64,000 nt of DNA from NCBI RefSeq assembly GCF_001418015.1, contig NZ_LIQG01000026.1, positions 992,001-1,056,000 of the forward strand. Reading direction: 5' to 3'. The stretch is from Lacinutrix mariniflava (GTDB lineage Bacteria; Bacteroidota; Bacteroidia; Flavobacteriales; Flavobacteriaceae). The translations under genes were made by a program, and so were the position numbers. This document shows, in pieces, positions 17,577 through 25,596 of this stretch (positions within the stretch are counted from its first letter, which is position 1; each line of letters opens with the position of its first letter). The notes under the pieces are model-generated. The model was given only the letters and a program-made list of their open reading frames with translations, ran no database searches and was not told the DNA's origin.

Positions 17577-19310
17577 ATGGATACAAAAACAATAAAAAAA
17601 GAACCTAAAAACACTCAGAAAACAGAACGTATTTCTGGTAGTGAAGCCGTAATTAGATGCTTATTAGCGGAAGGTGTCGATATTCTTTATGGATATCCAG
17701 GAGGTGCAATAATGCCAGTTTACGACGAGCTTTATAAGTATCAAGATAAAATTCATCACGTTTTAACACGTCATGAACAAGGTGCTACACATTCTGCACA
17801 AGGTTACGCAAGAATTTCTGGAAAAGTTGGTGTTGCAATTGCAACCTCTGGACCAGGAGCAACTAACTTAATTACAGGAATTGCAGATGCACAAATAGAT
17901 TCTACGCCAATGGTGTGTATTACAGGTCAAGTGGCTTCTCATTTATTAGGTAGTGATGCCTTTCAGGAAACTGATATTGTTGGCATTTCAACTCCAGTAA
18001 CAAAATGGAATTGTCAGGTTACTAAAGCTTCTCAGATTCCAGAAATGATGGCTAAAGCATTTTATATAGCTAGAAGTGGGCGTCCAGGACCTGTTTTAAT
18101 TGATATTACTAAAGATGCTCAGTTTGAAGAATTCGATTTTAAATATGAAAAATGTAAAGGCGTAAGGAGTTATATTCCTATTCCAAAACTAAATCATAGT
18201 TCAGTTGAAGCTGCAGCAAAACTAATTAATGCTGCTAAGAAACCAATGATAGTTTGGGGACAAGGTGTTATTTTAGGTGAAGCAGAAGCTGAATTTAAGG
18301 CAGTGGTAGAAAAAGCAGGAATTCCTTCTGCTTGGACCATTTTAGGTGCTTCAGCAATACCAACAGCTCACCCTTTAAATATTGGTATGGTTGGCATGCA
18401 TGGTAATTATGCTCCAAATGTATTAACTAATGAATGCGATGTTTTAATTGCTATTGGTATGCGATTTGACGATCGTGTTACAGGAAATCTAGCAACTTAT
18501 GCAAAGCAGGCAAAAGTGATTCATTTTGATATTGATCCAGCAGAAATAGATAAAAATGTAAAAACAGATGTGGCTGTTATAGGAGATTCTAAAGAAAGTT
18601 TAACTGCACTATTACCGCTTTTAGATGAGAATACGCATACGGAATGGCATCAGAAATTTAAAGATTTATATGCTATTGAATATGAAAAAGTGATTAAAAA
18701 TGATTTGCATCCTACAAAAGAAGGATTGACAATGGCTGAGGTTTTAAACGAAATTAATATTCAAACAAAAGGTGATGCAGCAATTGTAACAGATGTTGGT
18801 CAGCACCAAATGATAGCGTGTCGATATGCTAAATTTAATAAAACCCGAAGTAATATTACATCTGGTGGATTAGGGACAATGGGCTTTGGTTTGCCTGCTG
18901 CGATTGGAGCAAAAATGGCAGCTCCAGAGCGTGAGGTTATTTCAATTTCAGGAGATGGTGGTTATCAAATGACTATTCAAGAATTAGGTACTATTTTTCA
19001 GCAAAAAGTACCAGTTAAAATCGTGGTTTTAAATAATGAGTTTTTAGGTATGGTGCGTCAATGGCAAGAGATGTTTTTCGACAGACGTTACGCATCTACC
19101 GAAATGACAAATCCAGACTTTGTAGCTATTGCAAAAGGTTATTTTATAGATGCTCAAAAAGTAACAAAACGTGAAGAGTTAAAGGACGCGGTAGAAAAAA
19201 TGATAAACACAGATGGTCCTTATTTTTTAGAGGTTTGTGTAGAAAAAGAAGGTAAGGTGTTCCCAATGATACCAACAGGAGCGAGTGTTTCAGATATAAG
19301 ATTAGAATAG
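17577..19310 (+). CDS. ilvB: Acetolactate synthase, large (catalytic) subunit
   Basis: This ThDP enzyme condenses pyruvate with pyruvate or 2-ketobutyrate, the first common step of branched-chain synthesis. It has 577 residues. The catalytic glutamate that activates ThDP is Glu67 in LTRHEQGATHSAQGYA. The ThDP/Mg motif GDGGYQM...VVLNN is near residues 460-490, and the central domain is FAD-binding type (GMRFDDRVTGNL). A lysine-rich N-terminal extension of about 18 residues precedes the conserved SGSEAVI. The regulatory subunit gene follows after 2 bases, so the two are probably translationally coupled. Confidence 0.95.
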   Translation: MDTKTIKKEPKNTQKTERISGSEAVIRCLLAEGVDILYGYPGGAIMPVYDELYKYQDKIHHVLTRHEQGATHSAQGYARISGKVGVAIATSGPGATNLITGIADAQIDSTPMVCITGQVASHLLGSDAFQETDIVGISTPVTKWNCQVTKASQIPEMMAKAFYIARSGRPGPVLIDITKDAQFEEFDFKYEKCKGVRSYIPIPKLNHSSVEAAAKLINAAKKPMIVWGQGVILGEAEAEFKAVVEKAGIPSAWTILGASAIPTAHPLNIGMVGMHGNYAPNVLTNECDVLIAIGMRFDDRVTGNLATYAKQAKVIHFDIDPAEIDKNVKTDVAVIGDSKESLTALLPLLDENTHTEWHQKFKDLYAIEYEKVIKNDLHPTKEGLTMAEVLNEINIQTKGDAAIVTDVGQHQMIACRYAKFNKTRSNITSGGLGTMGFGLPAAIGAKMAAPEREVISISGDGGYQMTIQELGTIFQQKVPVKIVVLNNEFLGMVRQWQEMFFDRRYASTEMTNPDFVAIAKGYFIDAQKVTKREELKDAVEKMINTDGPYFLEVCVEKEGKVFPMIPTGASVSDIRLE

Positions 19311-19312
19311 TT

Positions 19313-19840
19313 ATGAGCGAAAATAAATTATTTACAGTTTCTATTTATACCGAAAATAATATAGGATTATTAAATAGAATTTCAGCTATATTTCAAAGAA
19401 GGCATATCAATATTGAAAGTATAAATTCATCTATTTCAGAAATTGAAAATGTTACCAAATGGATAATGGTAGTTGAGCTTCCTGAGGATCAAATGAAAAA
19501 AATAATTGGTCAAATTGAAAAGCAAATAGAAGTTATTAAAGCATTTTATCACACTGAAGATGAGACAATTTATCAGGAGTCATGCATTTTTAAAATGAAA
19601 TCGGATTTGTTGTTTGATGAACGTCAAATTCAAAATATAATTAAGGAGAGTAATTCTAGAATTGTGACAGTTAACAAAGAGTTTTTTGTTATTGAAAAAT
19701 CTGGAAGAAAAGAAGAAATAGATTTATTACATAAAGAATTAATTGTTTTTGGGATTATGCAATTTACCAGATCCGGACGAATTGCAGTAACTAAAGAGCC
19801 AATGGAAATATCAAAAATGCTATCAGCATTCAATCAATAA
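19313..19840 (+). CDS. ilvN: Acetolactate synthase, small (regulatory) subunit
   Basis: This 175-residue partner of IlvB confers valine sensitivity and raises activity. An N-terminal ACT domain is clear ([20 protein letters not shown], then [10 protein letters not shown]). A second, divergent ACT-like half follows ([20 protein letters not shown], then [17 protein letters not shown]). This two-domain length matches IlvN/IlvH of other bacteria. It sits between ilvB (2-base gap) and ilvC (10-base gap). Confidence 0.92.
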   Translation: MSENKLFTVSIYTENNIGLLNRISAIFQRRHINIESINSSISEIENVTKWIMVVELPEDQMKKIIGQIEKQIEVIKAFYHTEDETIYQESCIFKMKSDLLFDERQIQNIIKESNSRIVTVNKEFFVIEKSGRKEEIDLLHKELIVFGIMQFTRSGRIAVTKEPMEISKMLSAFNQ

Positions 19841-19850
19841 AAATAACACA

Positions 19851-21329
19851 ATGTCAAATTATTTCAACACATTACCATTAAGATTACAATTAGAACAATT
19901 AGGAAAATGTCGTTTCATGGATGCTTCAGAGTTTGAAGATGGTGTGAGCGCATTAAAAGGAAAGAAAATCGTAATCGTAGGTTGTGGTGCTCAAGGTTTA
20001 AATCAAGGATTAAACATGAGAGATTCTGGTTTAGACATTTCTTATGCGTTACGTCAAGCAGCAATCGACCAAAAAAGAGATTCTTTTAATAATGCAACGT
20101 CAAATAACTTTACAGTTGGTACTTACGATGCGTTAATACCTTCTGCAGATTTGGTTTTAAATTTAACGCCAGATAAGCAACATACAGCTGTAGTTAATGC
20201 TATTGTGCCATTAATGAAAAAAGGAGCGACCTTAAGTTATTCTCATGGTTTTAATATTGTTGAAGAAGGAACGCAAGTTCGTGAAGATTTAACGGTAATT
20301 ATGGTAGCGCCTAAGTGTCCAGGTAGTGAAGTTCGTGAAGAATACAAACGTGGATTTGGTGTGCCAACATTAATTGCTGTGCATCCAGAAAATGATCCAG
20401 AAGGAAAAGGTTGGGCGCAAGCTAAAGCCTATGCCGTAGCAACTGGAGGTGACAAAGCAGGTGTTTTAGAATCTTCTTTTATTGCTGAGGTAAAAAGTGA
20501 TTTAATGGGAGAGCAAACTATTTTATGTGGTTTGTTACAAACAGGAGCAATTTTATCTTACGATAAAATGGTTGAAGAAGGTATTGAGCCGGGTTATGCT
20601 GCAAAATTAATTCAATATGGTTGGGAAACAACTACTGAAGCTTTAAAGCATGGTGGTATTACAAATATGATGGATCGTTTATCGAATCCAGCAAAAATAA
20701 AAGCATACCAATTATCTGAAGAATTAAAAGATATCATGCGTCCACTTTTCGAAAAGCATATGGATGATATTATCTCTGGTCATTTTTCTAAAACAATGAT
20801 GGAAGATTGGGCAAATGATGATGTTAACTTATTAAAATGGAGAGCTGCAACAGGAGAAACTGCATTTGAAAAAACAGAGTTAACTACAGAGGCTATTTCT
20901 GAACAAGACTATTTCGATCATGGTGTGTTATTAGTTGCTTTTGTAAAGTCAGGTGTAGAATTAGCTTTTGAATCTATGATTAGTGCAGGTATCGTTGAAG
21001 ATTCAGCTTACTATGAATCTTTACATGAATTACCATTAATAGCAAATACAATTGCAAGAAAGAAATTGTTTGAAATGAATAGAGTTATTTCGGATACAGC
21101 AGAATATGGTTGTTATTTATTCGATCATGCTTGTAAGCCATTATTAACAGATTTCATGAAAACTGTAAAAACAGATATTATTGGTAAATCGTTTTCTGCA
21201 TCAAATGCAGTAGATAATATTGAATTAATTGCTGTTAACGATGCGATTAGAAATCATCCAATCGAAGCTGTTGGTCAACGTTTAAGAGCTGCAATGACAG
21301 CGATGAAGACAGTAAAAACAGACGCTTAA
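19851..21329 (+). CDS. ilvC: Ketol-acid reductoisomerase, long (class II) form
   Basis: IlvC isomerises and reduces acetolactate or acetohydroxybutyrate with NADPH and Mg2+. At 492 residues it is the class II form, with a duplicated knotted C-terminal domain, found in enterobacteria and Bacteroidota, rather than the 330-residue class I form. The Rossmann motif [20 protein letters not shown] is near residue 40. The following loop ([12 protein letters not shown]) is arginine/lysine-rich, consistent with NADPH preference. Metal-binding acidic residues lie in [10 protein letters not shown]. The gene is followed by a palindromic repeat before ilvA. Confidence 0.95.
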   Translation: MSNYFNTLPLRLQLEQLGKCRFMDASEFEDGVSALKGKKIVIVGCGAQGLNQGLNMRDSGLDISYALRQAAIDQKRDSFNNATSNNFTVGTYDALIPSADLVLNLTPDKQHTAVVNAIVPLMKKGATLSYSHGFNIVEEGTQVREDLTVIMVAPKCPGSEVREEYKRGFGVPTLIAVHPENDPEGKGWAQAKAYAVATGGDKAGVLESSFIAEVKSDLMGEQTILCGLLQTGAILSYDKMVEEGIEPGYAAKLIQYGWETTTEALKHGGITNMMDRLSNPAKIKAYQLSEELKDIMRPLFEKHMDDIISGHFSKTMMEDWANDDVNLLKWRAATGETAFEKTELTTEAISEQDYFDHGVLLVAFVKSGVELAFESMISAGIVEDSAYYESLHELPLIANTIARKKLFEMNRVISDTAEYGCYLFDHACKPLLTDFMKTVKTDIIGKSFSASNAVDNIELIAVNDAIRNHPIEAVGQRLRAAMTAMKTVKTDA

Positions 21330-21360
21330 ATTAAGGTTTTGTTTTAAGAAAAATATAAAC

Positions 21361-21414
21361 TATCCTGCAAGGTTTAAAACTGAATCTGTTTTAGTTTTAA
21401 AAACCTTGCAAGTG
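21361..21414. repeat. Palindromic intergenic repeat, CCTGCAAGGTTT family (copy B)
   Basis: It begins TATCCTGCAAGGTTTAAAAC and ends with AAAACCTTGCAAG. The arms GCAAGGTTT/AAACCTTGC extend through AAAACT/AGTTTT, giving a long imperfect hairpin between ilvC and ilvA. It is related to copies at 3291 and 26806. Confidence 0.65.
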
Positions 21415-21455
21415 TTTTTAATAAGAAAAATATTCTCATTTTATGGGAAGCTAAT

Positions 21456-22724
21456 ATGAAAGAAACCACGACAATATATAGACCAACAATAGAAGCTATC
21501 GAAGCTGCTGCAGAAAGATTAAAAGGTATTGCAACTGTAACGCCTTTAGTTAAAAACGCACGTTATTCTAAAACATTTGGCGCTAATATTTTCTTTAAAA
21601 GAGAAGATTTACAAGAAGTTCGTTCTTATAAAATTCGTGGATCTTATAATAAAATTTCTACATTAACGGAGTCTCAAATAGAAAATGAGATTGTTTGTGC
21701 GAGTGCAGGTAATCATGCACAAGGTGTTGCTATTTCATGTAAATTATTAAAAATTAAAGGCACGATTTTTATGCCTTCACCAACGCCTAGTCAGAAAATA
21801 GAACAGGTAAAAATGTTTGGCGAGGACTATGTAGAAGTTGTTTTAGTTGGTGATACATTCGATGATGCTTACCATGAGGCAATGAAACAGTGCGAAGCAT
21901 TAAATAAAACGTTCATTCATCCATTTAACGATGAGAAGGTAATAGAAGGTCAGGCAACTGTTGGTTTAGAAATTATAGATCAGGCCATAGAATTACCTAT
22001 TCACTATGTTTTTGTGCCAGTTGGAGGAGGAGGTCTTGCTTCAGGATTGTCTTCAGTTTTTAAAATTTTATCACCTCAAACAAAAATAATTAGTGTAGAA
22101 CCAAAAGGAGCAGCTGCTATGCTAACTTCTATACGTAATAATAAAAATACAGCGTTAGAAACCATAGATAGTTTTGTTGATGGCGCAGCAGTTAAACGTG
22201 TTGGAGATTTAAATTTTGCAATTTGTAAAGAAACGTTACATCGCGTAGTTACTGTAGACGAAGGTAAGATTTGCCAGACTATTTTAGAGTTATATAATAG
22301 AGAAGCTATTGTTGTAGAACCAGCAGGAGCATTAAGTATTTCTGCTTTAGAGCAATTTTCAGAAGAAATTAAAGGTAAAAATGTGGTTTGCGTTATTAGT
22401 GGTAGTAATAATGATATTACACGTACTGCGGAAATTAAAGAGCGTGCCTTGTTATATGCAAATTTAAAACATTACTTCATTGTTAAATTTCCACAAAGAA
22501 CAGGAGCTTTAAGAGAATTTGTGGTCGATATTTTAGGACCTACAGATGATATTACCCATTTTGAATACACAAAAAAGGCAAATCGTGAAAATGATGTTGC
22601 CGTCGTTGGTTTAGAATTAAAATCACCTGATGATTTAGAGCCTTTAATCACGAAAATGAAGCTTCATAATTTTTATGGAGATTACTTAAACGATAAACCC
22701 GATTTATTTCAATTCTTAGTTTAA
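21456..22724 (+). CDS. ilvA: Threonine ammonia-lyase (threonine dehydratase)
   Basis: This PLP enzyme makes 2-ketobutyrate from threonine, the entry to isoleucine. It has 422 residues. The PLP lysine is Lys59 in EVRSYKIRG, and the phosphate-binding glycine loop is VPVGGGGLASG. Residues about 335-420 form one ACT-like regulatory domain (FIVKFPQRTGALREFVVDIL), so it is the single-regulatory-domain form and should be less complex in feedback control than the two-domain E. coli enzyme. Its position in the ilv operon favours a biosynthetic rather than catabolic role. Confidence 0.93.
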   Translation: MKETTTIYRPTIEAIEAAAERLKGIATVTPLVKNARYSKTFGANIFFKREDLQEVRSYKIRGSYNKISTLTESQIENEIVCASAGNHAQGVAISCKLLKIKGTIFMPSPTPSQKIEQVKMFGEDYVEVVLVGDTFDDAYHEAMKQCEALNKTFIHPFNDEKVIEGQATVGLEIIDQAIELPIHYVFVPVGGGGLASGLSSVFKILSPQTKIISVEPKGAAAMLTSIRNNKNTALETIDSFVDGAAVKRVGDLNFAICKETLHRVVTVDEGKICQTILELYNREAIVVEPAGALSISALEQFSEEIKGKNVVCVISGSNNDITRTAEIKERALLYANLKHYFIVKFPQRTGALREFVVDILGPTDDITHFEYTKKANRENDVAVVGLELKSPDDLEPLITKMKLHNFYGDYLNDKPDLFQFLV

Positions 22725-22736
22725 AAAAAATATATT

Positions 22737-24314
22737 ATGAATATTCCTGAACAGTATCAAATCAAAAACATATTAAACCAACAAACGTATTTAGTTGGAG
22801 GAGAATTGAAATCTTGGGAAGGAGAAACTTCTAAAGTGTATTCTACAATTTCTTCAACAACAGATTATAAGCCTACACTTCTTGGTAGTATTCCAACTTT
22901 AGGAGAAAAAGAAGCTTTAGAAGCACTTGATGCTGCTTGCGTAGCATATAATAAAGGACAAGGTGTATGGCCAACTATGAAAGTGGTAGATCGTATTACT
23001 TGTATGGAAAAGTTTGTAGAGCAAATGAAGACCAAGCGAGAGGAAATAGTAAAACTCTTGATGTGGGAAATTGGTAAAAATTTGCCAGATTCTCAAAAAG
23101 AATTTGATAGAACAGTTGAGTATATTTATGATACTATCGAAGATTATAAACAAATGGATCGCGACAGTGCTAAATTTGAAAAGAATGCAGGCGTAAATGC
23201 ACATATTCGTCGTGGACCTTTAGGTGTTGTTCTCTGTTTAGGACCTTACAATTATCCTTTAAATGAAACTTTTGCACTGCTTATTCCTGCTTTAATTATG
23301 GGTAATACAGCCGTTTTTAAACCAGCAAAACATGGTGTTTTGTTAATCTCACCTTTGTTAGAAGCTTTTAGAAGTAGTTTTCCAAAAGGAGTTGTGAACA
23401 TTATCTACGGAAGAGGACGAACAGTTGCGGCTCCAATTATGCAATCTGGTAAAGTAGATGTTTTAGCTTTAATTGGTAATAGTAAGTCTGCAAATGCATT
23501 ACAAAGTCAGCATCCTAAAAGTAATAGATTGCGTTCTGTTTTAGGTTTAGAAGCTAAAAATCCAGCAATAGTATTAAAAGACGCAGATTTAGATTTAGCA
23601 ATAGACGAGTGTATTGCAGGTTCTACTTCTTTTAATGGACAACGTTGTACAGCGCTAAAAGTGCTATATGTTCATCAAGATATTATAGAAGAATTTAATA
23701 AGCGTTTTTCTGCAAAAGTAGATGCGCTTAAATTTGGGAATCCATGGGAAGATGGTGCTAAATTAACGCCATTGCCAGAGCCAGATAAACCAGCTTATAT
23801 TCAAGAATTAATTGACGATGCTACTGCAAAAGGAGCACGTGTTATTAATGCAAAAGGAGGAGAGACGACTGAGAACTATATTTTTCCGGCAGTATTATAT
23901 CCTGTTTCTAAAGATATGCGAGTATTTCAAGAAGAGCAATTTGGGCCCGTTATCCCAATTGTCCCTTTTAATGATATTGAAGAGCCTTTAGATGATATGG
24001 CTGCTTCAAATTACGGACAACAAGTAAGTTTATTTGGGCAAGATGTTAAAACTCTAGCGCCATTAATAGATACTTTGGTAAACTTAGTGTGTCGTGTAAA
24101 CTTAAATAGTTCTTGCCAACGTGGACCAGATGTATATCCTTTTACAGGTCGTAAAGATTCTGCTGTTGCAACATTAAGTGTGCATGATGCCTTACGTTCT
24201 TTTTCAATTAGAACTTTTGTAGCCTCTAAAGACAATGATTATAATAATGCCATTTTAAAGGAATTATTAGAGTCTAGAGCTTCTAATTTTGTGAGTACTG
24301 ATTATATTTTATAA
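22737..24314 (+). CDS. gapN: NADP-dependent glyceraldehyde-3-phosphate dehydrogenase (GapN-type aldehyde dehydrogenase)
   Basis: This is an aldehyde dehydrogenase superfamily member of 525 residues. It resembles non-phosphorylating GapN, which oxidises glyceraldehyde-3-phosphate straight to 3-phosphoglycerate with NADP+. Visible landmarks are [11 protein letters not shown] (cofactor domain), catalytic Glu272 in LGLEAKNPA, catalytic Cys304 in [10 protein letters not shown], and [10 protein letters not shown] near the end. It starts 12 bases after ilvA, so it looks co-transcribed with the branched-chain genes. One reading is that it supplies NADPH for IlvC and glutamate synthase. The exact aldehyde substrate is inferred from family resemblance. 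Confidence 0.82.
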   Translation: MNIPEQYQIKNILNQQTYLVGGELKSWEGETSKVYSTISSTTDYKPTLLGSIPTLGEKEALEALDAACVAYNKGQGVWPTMKVVDRITCMEKFVEQMKTKREEIVKLLMWEIGKNLPDSQKEFDRTVEYIYDTIEDYKQMDRDSAKFEKNAGVNAHIRRGPLGVVLCLGPYNYPLNETFALLIPALIMGNTAVFKPAKHGVLLISPLLEAFRSSFPKGVVNIIYGRGRTVAAPIMQSGKVDVLALIGNSKSANALQSQHPKSNRLRSVLGLEAKNPAIVLKDADLDLAIDECIAGSTSFNGQRCTALKVLYVHQDIIEEFNKRFSAKVDALKFGNPWEDGAKLTPLPEPDKPAYIQELIDDATAKGARVINAKGGETTENYIFPAVLYPVSKDMRVFQEEQFGPVIPIVPFNDIEEPLDDMAASNYGQQVSLFGQDVKTLAPLIDTLVNLVCRVNLNSSCQRGPDVYPFTGRKDSAVATLSVHDALRSFSIRTFVASKDNDYNNAILKELLESRASNFVSTDYIL

Positions 24315-24371
24315 TTTAAACACCTTATAGATGAGATATTTACAATTATAAAGTTGATTATTTGCAAATTC

Positions 24372-24399
24372 ATAATTCTCGTTTAAAAATGAGAATTAT
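24372..24399 (+). terminator. Hairpin after gapN, possible end of the ilv operon
   Basis: A perfect 9-bp inverted repeat ATAATTCTC / GAGAATTAT with a 10-base loop lies about 60 bases after gapN. There is no T-tract, so it may be a 3'-end stabiliser rather than an intrinsic terminator. Confidence 0.35.
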
Positions 24400-24469
24400 A
24401 TGTTATTAGTTTAATTTTAATATGTAGTTTAGTACTATGTTAATTCAGAAAAATAAAATAGAAAGACCC

Positions 24470-24502
24470 ATGAGTTTGCCAACGCGCAGACGACGTCGCT
24501 AA
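24470..24502 (+). CDS. Arginine-rich leader peptide (MSLPTRRRRR)
   Basis: This is a 10-codon frame ending in five consecutive arginine codons (CGC AGA CGA CGT CGC) immediately followed by TAA. It lies 235 bases upstream of the first gene of the arginine cluster, in otherwise AT-rich sequence where CG-containing codons are rare. The form matches classical amino-acid attenuation leaders (runs of the regulated amino acid in a short frame ahead of its operon), with arginine as the sensed residue. A ribosome starved of charged Arg-tRNA would stall on codons 6-10 and alter folding of the RNA between 24503 and 24737. Function is inferred, the coding run is directly visible. Confidence 0.75.
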   Translation: MSLPTRRRRR

Positions 24503-24589
24503 TGCTAACACTTTAAGTTAATTAGTTAATCTATTTTTATTTTTTTTACATTGAACAATCCAAAACAAATATCTCCCTTTTTAAACACA

Positions 24590-24655
24590 GTTATTGAAAT
24601 CAATAACCGACCAAGTGTACGCCGATTTTTTACACGTCGCCCTTAGGGTGTACTT
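24590..24655 (+). promoter_or_regulatory. Candidate attenuator structures between the Arg leader and the arginine cluster
   Basis: There are two foldable elements. The first is a perfect hairpin GTTATTG-AAAT-CAATAAC at 24590-24607. The second is a stem between AAGTGTAC (24613-24620) and GTGTACTT (24648-24655), 8 pairs including two G-U, enclosing a T-run and CACGTCGCCC. The CGTCG at 24635-24639 in that enclosed part is complementary to CGACG within the leader's arginine codons (24491-24495), so pairing could switch with ribosome position. No other gene or promoter is clear in the 423-base gap 24315-24737. Confidence 0.4.
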
Positions 24656-24737
24656 ATATCTATAGAACTAAGGTGAGTCCGGTTCTGCTTTCAAACAAAA
24701 CAAATTCATTACATTTTTAAATTAAAAACCAATTACA

Positions 24738-25364
24738 ATGGAAATTGTTATTGCTAATAAATCGCATAGTATTTACGCAGACATTATTTGCGAAACTATT
24801 GCTGATGCTGCTCAAGTTAGAGGAACTGGAATTGCTAAACGTAAGCCAGAATATGTCATTACCAAAATGGAGAATGGCAATGCTGTTATTGCTTTAGATG
24901 ACGATAAGTTTGCTGGATTTTGTTATATAGAACAATGGAGTCACGGAAAGTTTGTAGCTAATTCGGGTTTAATTGTACATCCAGATTTTAGAAATTTAGG
25001 TTTAGCAAAAAAAATCAAAAAAAGAATATTCGAGCATTCTAGAACCAAGTTTCCAAATGCTAAAGTGTTTAGTATTACTACAGGTTTAGCGGTTATGAAA
25101 ATGAATAGTGATTTAGGTTATAAACCGGTTACGTTTTCAGAATTAACTAAAGATCAAACTTTTTGGAATGGTTGTCAAACCTGTAAGAATTTCGATGTTT
25201 TAACGCGAACAGAACAAGCAATGTGTTTATGTACAGGAATGTTATATGATCCTTTAAAAAAGGTAGAAGCTAAGTCTGAAACGAAAGAGCATGATAAAAA
25301 AGTGTGGACAAGATTAAAAAACATCAAACAAACATTATTTCTTAAAAAAGAAAATAAAAAATGA
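24738..25364 (+). CDS. GNAT-family acyltransferase heading the arginine cluster (probable N-acylglutamate synthase)
   Basis: This is a 208-residue GNAT protein, with acyl-CoA-binding region around LIVHPDFRNLGLAKKIKK (the usual R/Q-x-x-G-x-G/A loop is modified) at residues about 79-96. As the first gene of the arginine cluster, and with no other argA or argJ in the window, it is the natural candidate for acylating glutamate, the first step. After the fold comes an unusual cysteine set CQTC-x13-CLC (about residues 150-170) that could bind zinc or a cluster, and then a lysine-rich tail. The stop codon overlaps the first ATG of the 59-bp tandem units. The acyl donor (acetyl- or succinyl-CoA) is not decided by the sequence. 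Confidence 0.7.
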   Translation: MEIVIANKSHSIYADIICETIADAAQVRGTGIAKRKPEYVITKMENGNAVIALDDDKFAGFCYIEQWSHGKFVANSGLIVHPDFRNLGLAKKIKKRIFEHSRTKFPNAKVFSITTGLAVMKMNSDLGYKPVTFSELTKDQTFWNGCQTCKNFDVLTRTEQAMCLCTGMLYDPLKKVEAKSETKEHDKKVWTRLKNIKQTLFLKKENKK

Positions 25365-25596
25365 TGCGAGCATTCTAATGCGAACACATTTTGCAATTGA
25401 AAAAAAATAAAGGAGAAAAATGAACCGAGCATTCTAATGCGAACACATTTTACAATTGAAAAAAAATAAAGGAGAAAAATGAACCGAGCATTCTAATGCG
25501 AACACATTTTACAATTGAAAAAAAATAAAGGAGAAAAATGAACCGAGCATTCTAATGCGAACACATTTTACAATTGAAAAAAAATAAAGGAGAAAA
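25361..25596 (+). repeat. Four 59-bp tandem units, each with Shine-Dalgarno and two micro-ORFs, ending at the argG start
   Basis: ATG codons recur at 25361, 25420, 25479, 25538 and finally 25597 (argG), always 59 bases apart. Units 2-4 are identical and unit 1 differs at a few positions. Each unit has ATG-AAC-CGA-GCA-TTC-TAA (MNRAF; MMRAF in unit 1). This overlaps by one base (TAATG) a second frame, MRTHFTIEKK (MRTHFAIEKK in unit 1). Then come TAA and AGGAGAAAA before the next ATG. The last AAAGGAG serves argG. Because 59 is not a multiple of three, units are not one long frame. The arrangement would allow stepwise re-initiation from the GNAT stop (TGATG overlap) to argG, and copy number could change by slippage. 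Confidence 0.9.

Noticed and set aside
24600-24700. tRNA-like or riboswitch-like element after the Arg leader
   Set aside because: The sequence lacks a T-loop (GTTCRA) or cloverleaf and matches no riboswitch consensus I know; simple hairpins explain it better.
25361-25596. Tandem repeat as a CRISPR array
   Set aside because: Units are contiguous 59-bp copies without distinct spacers, and each has a ribosome-binding site and start codon.
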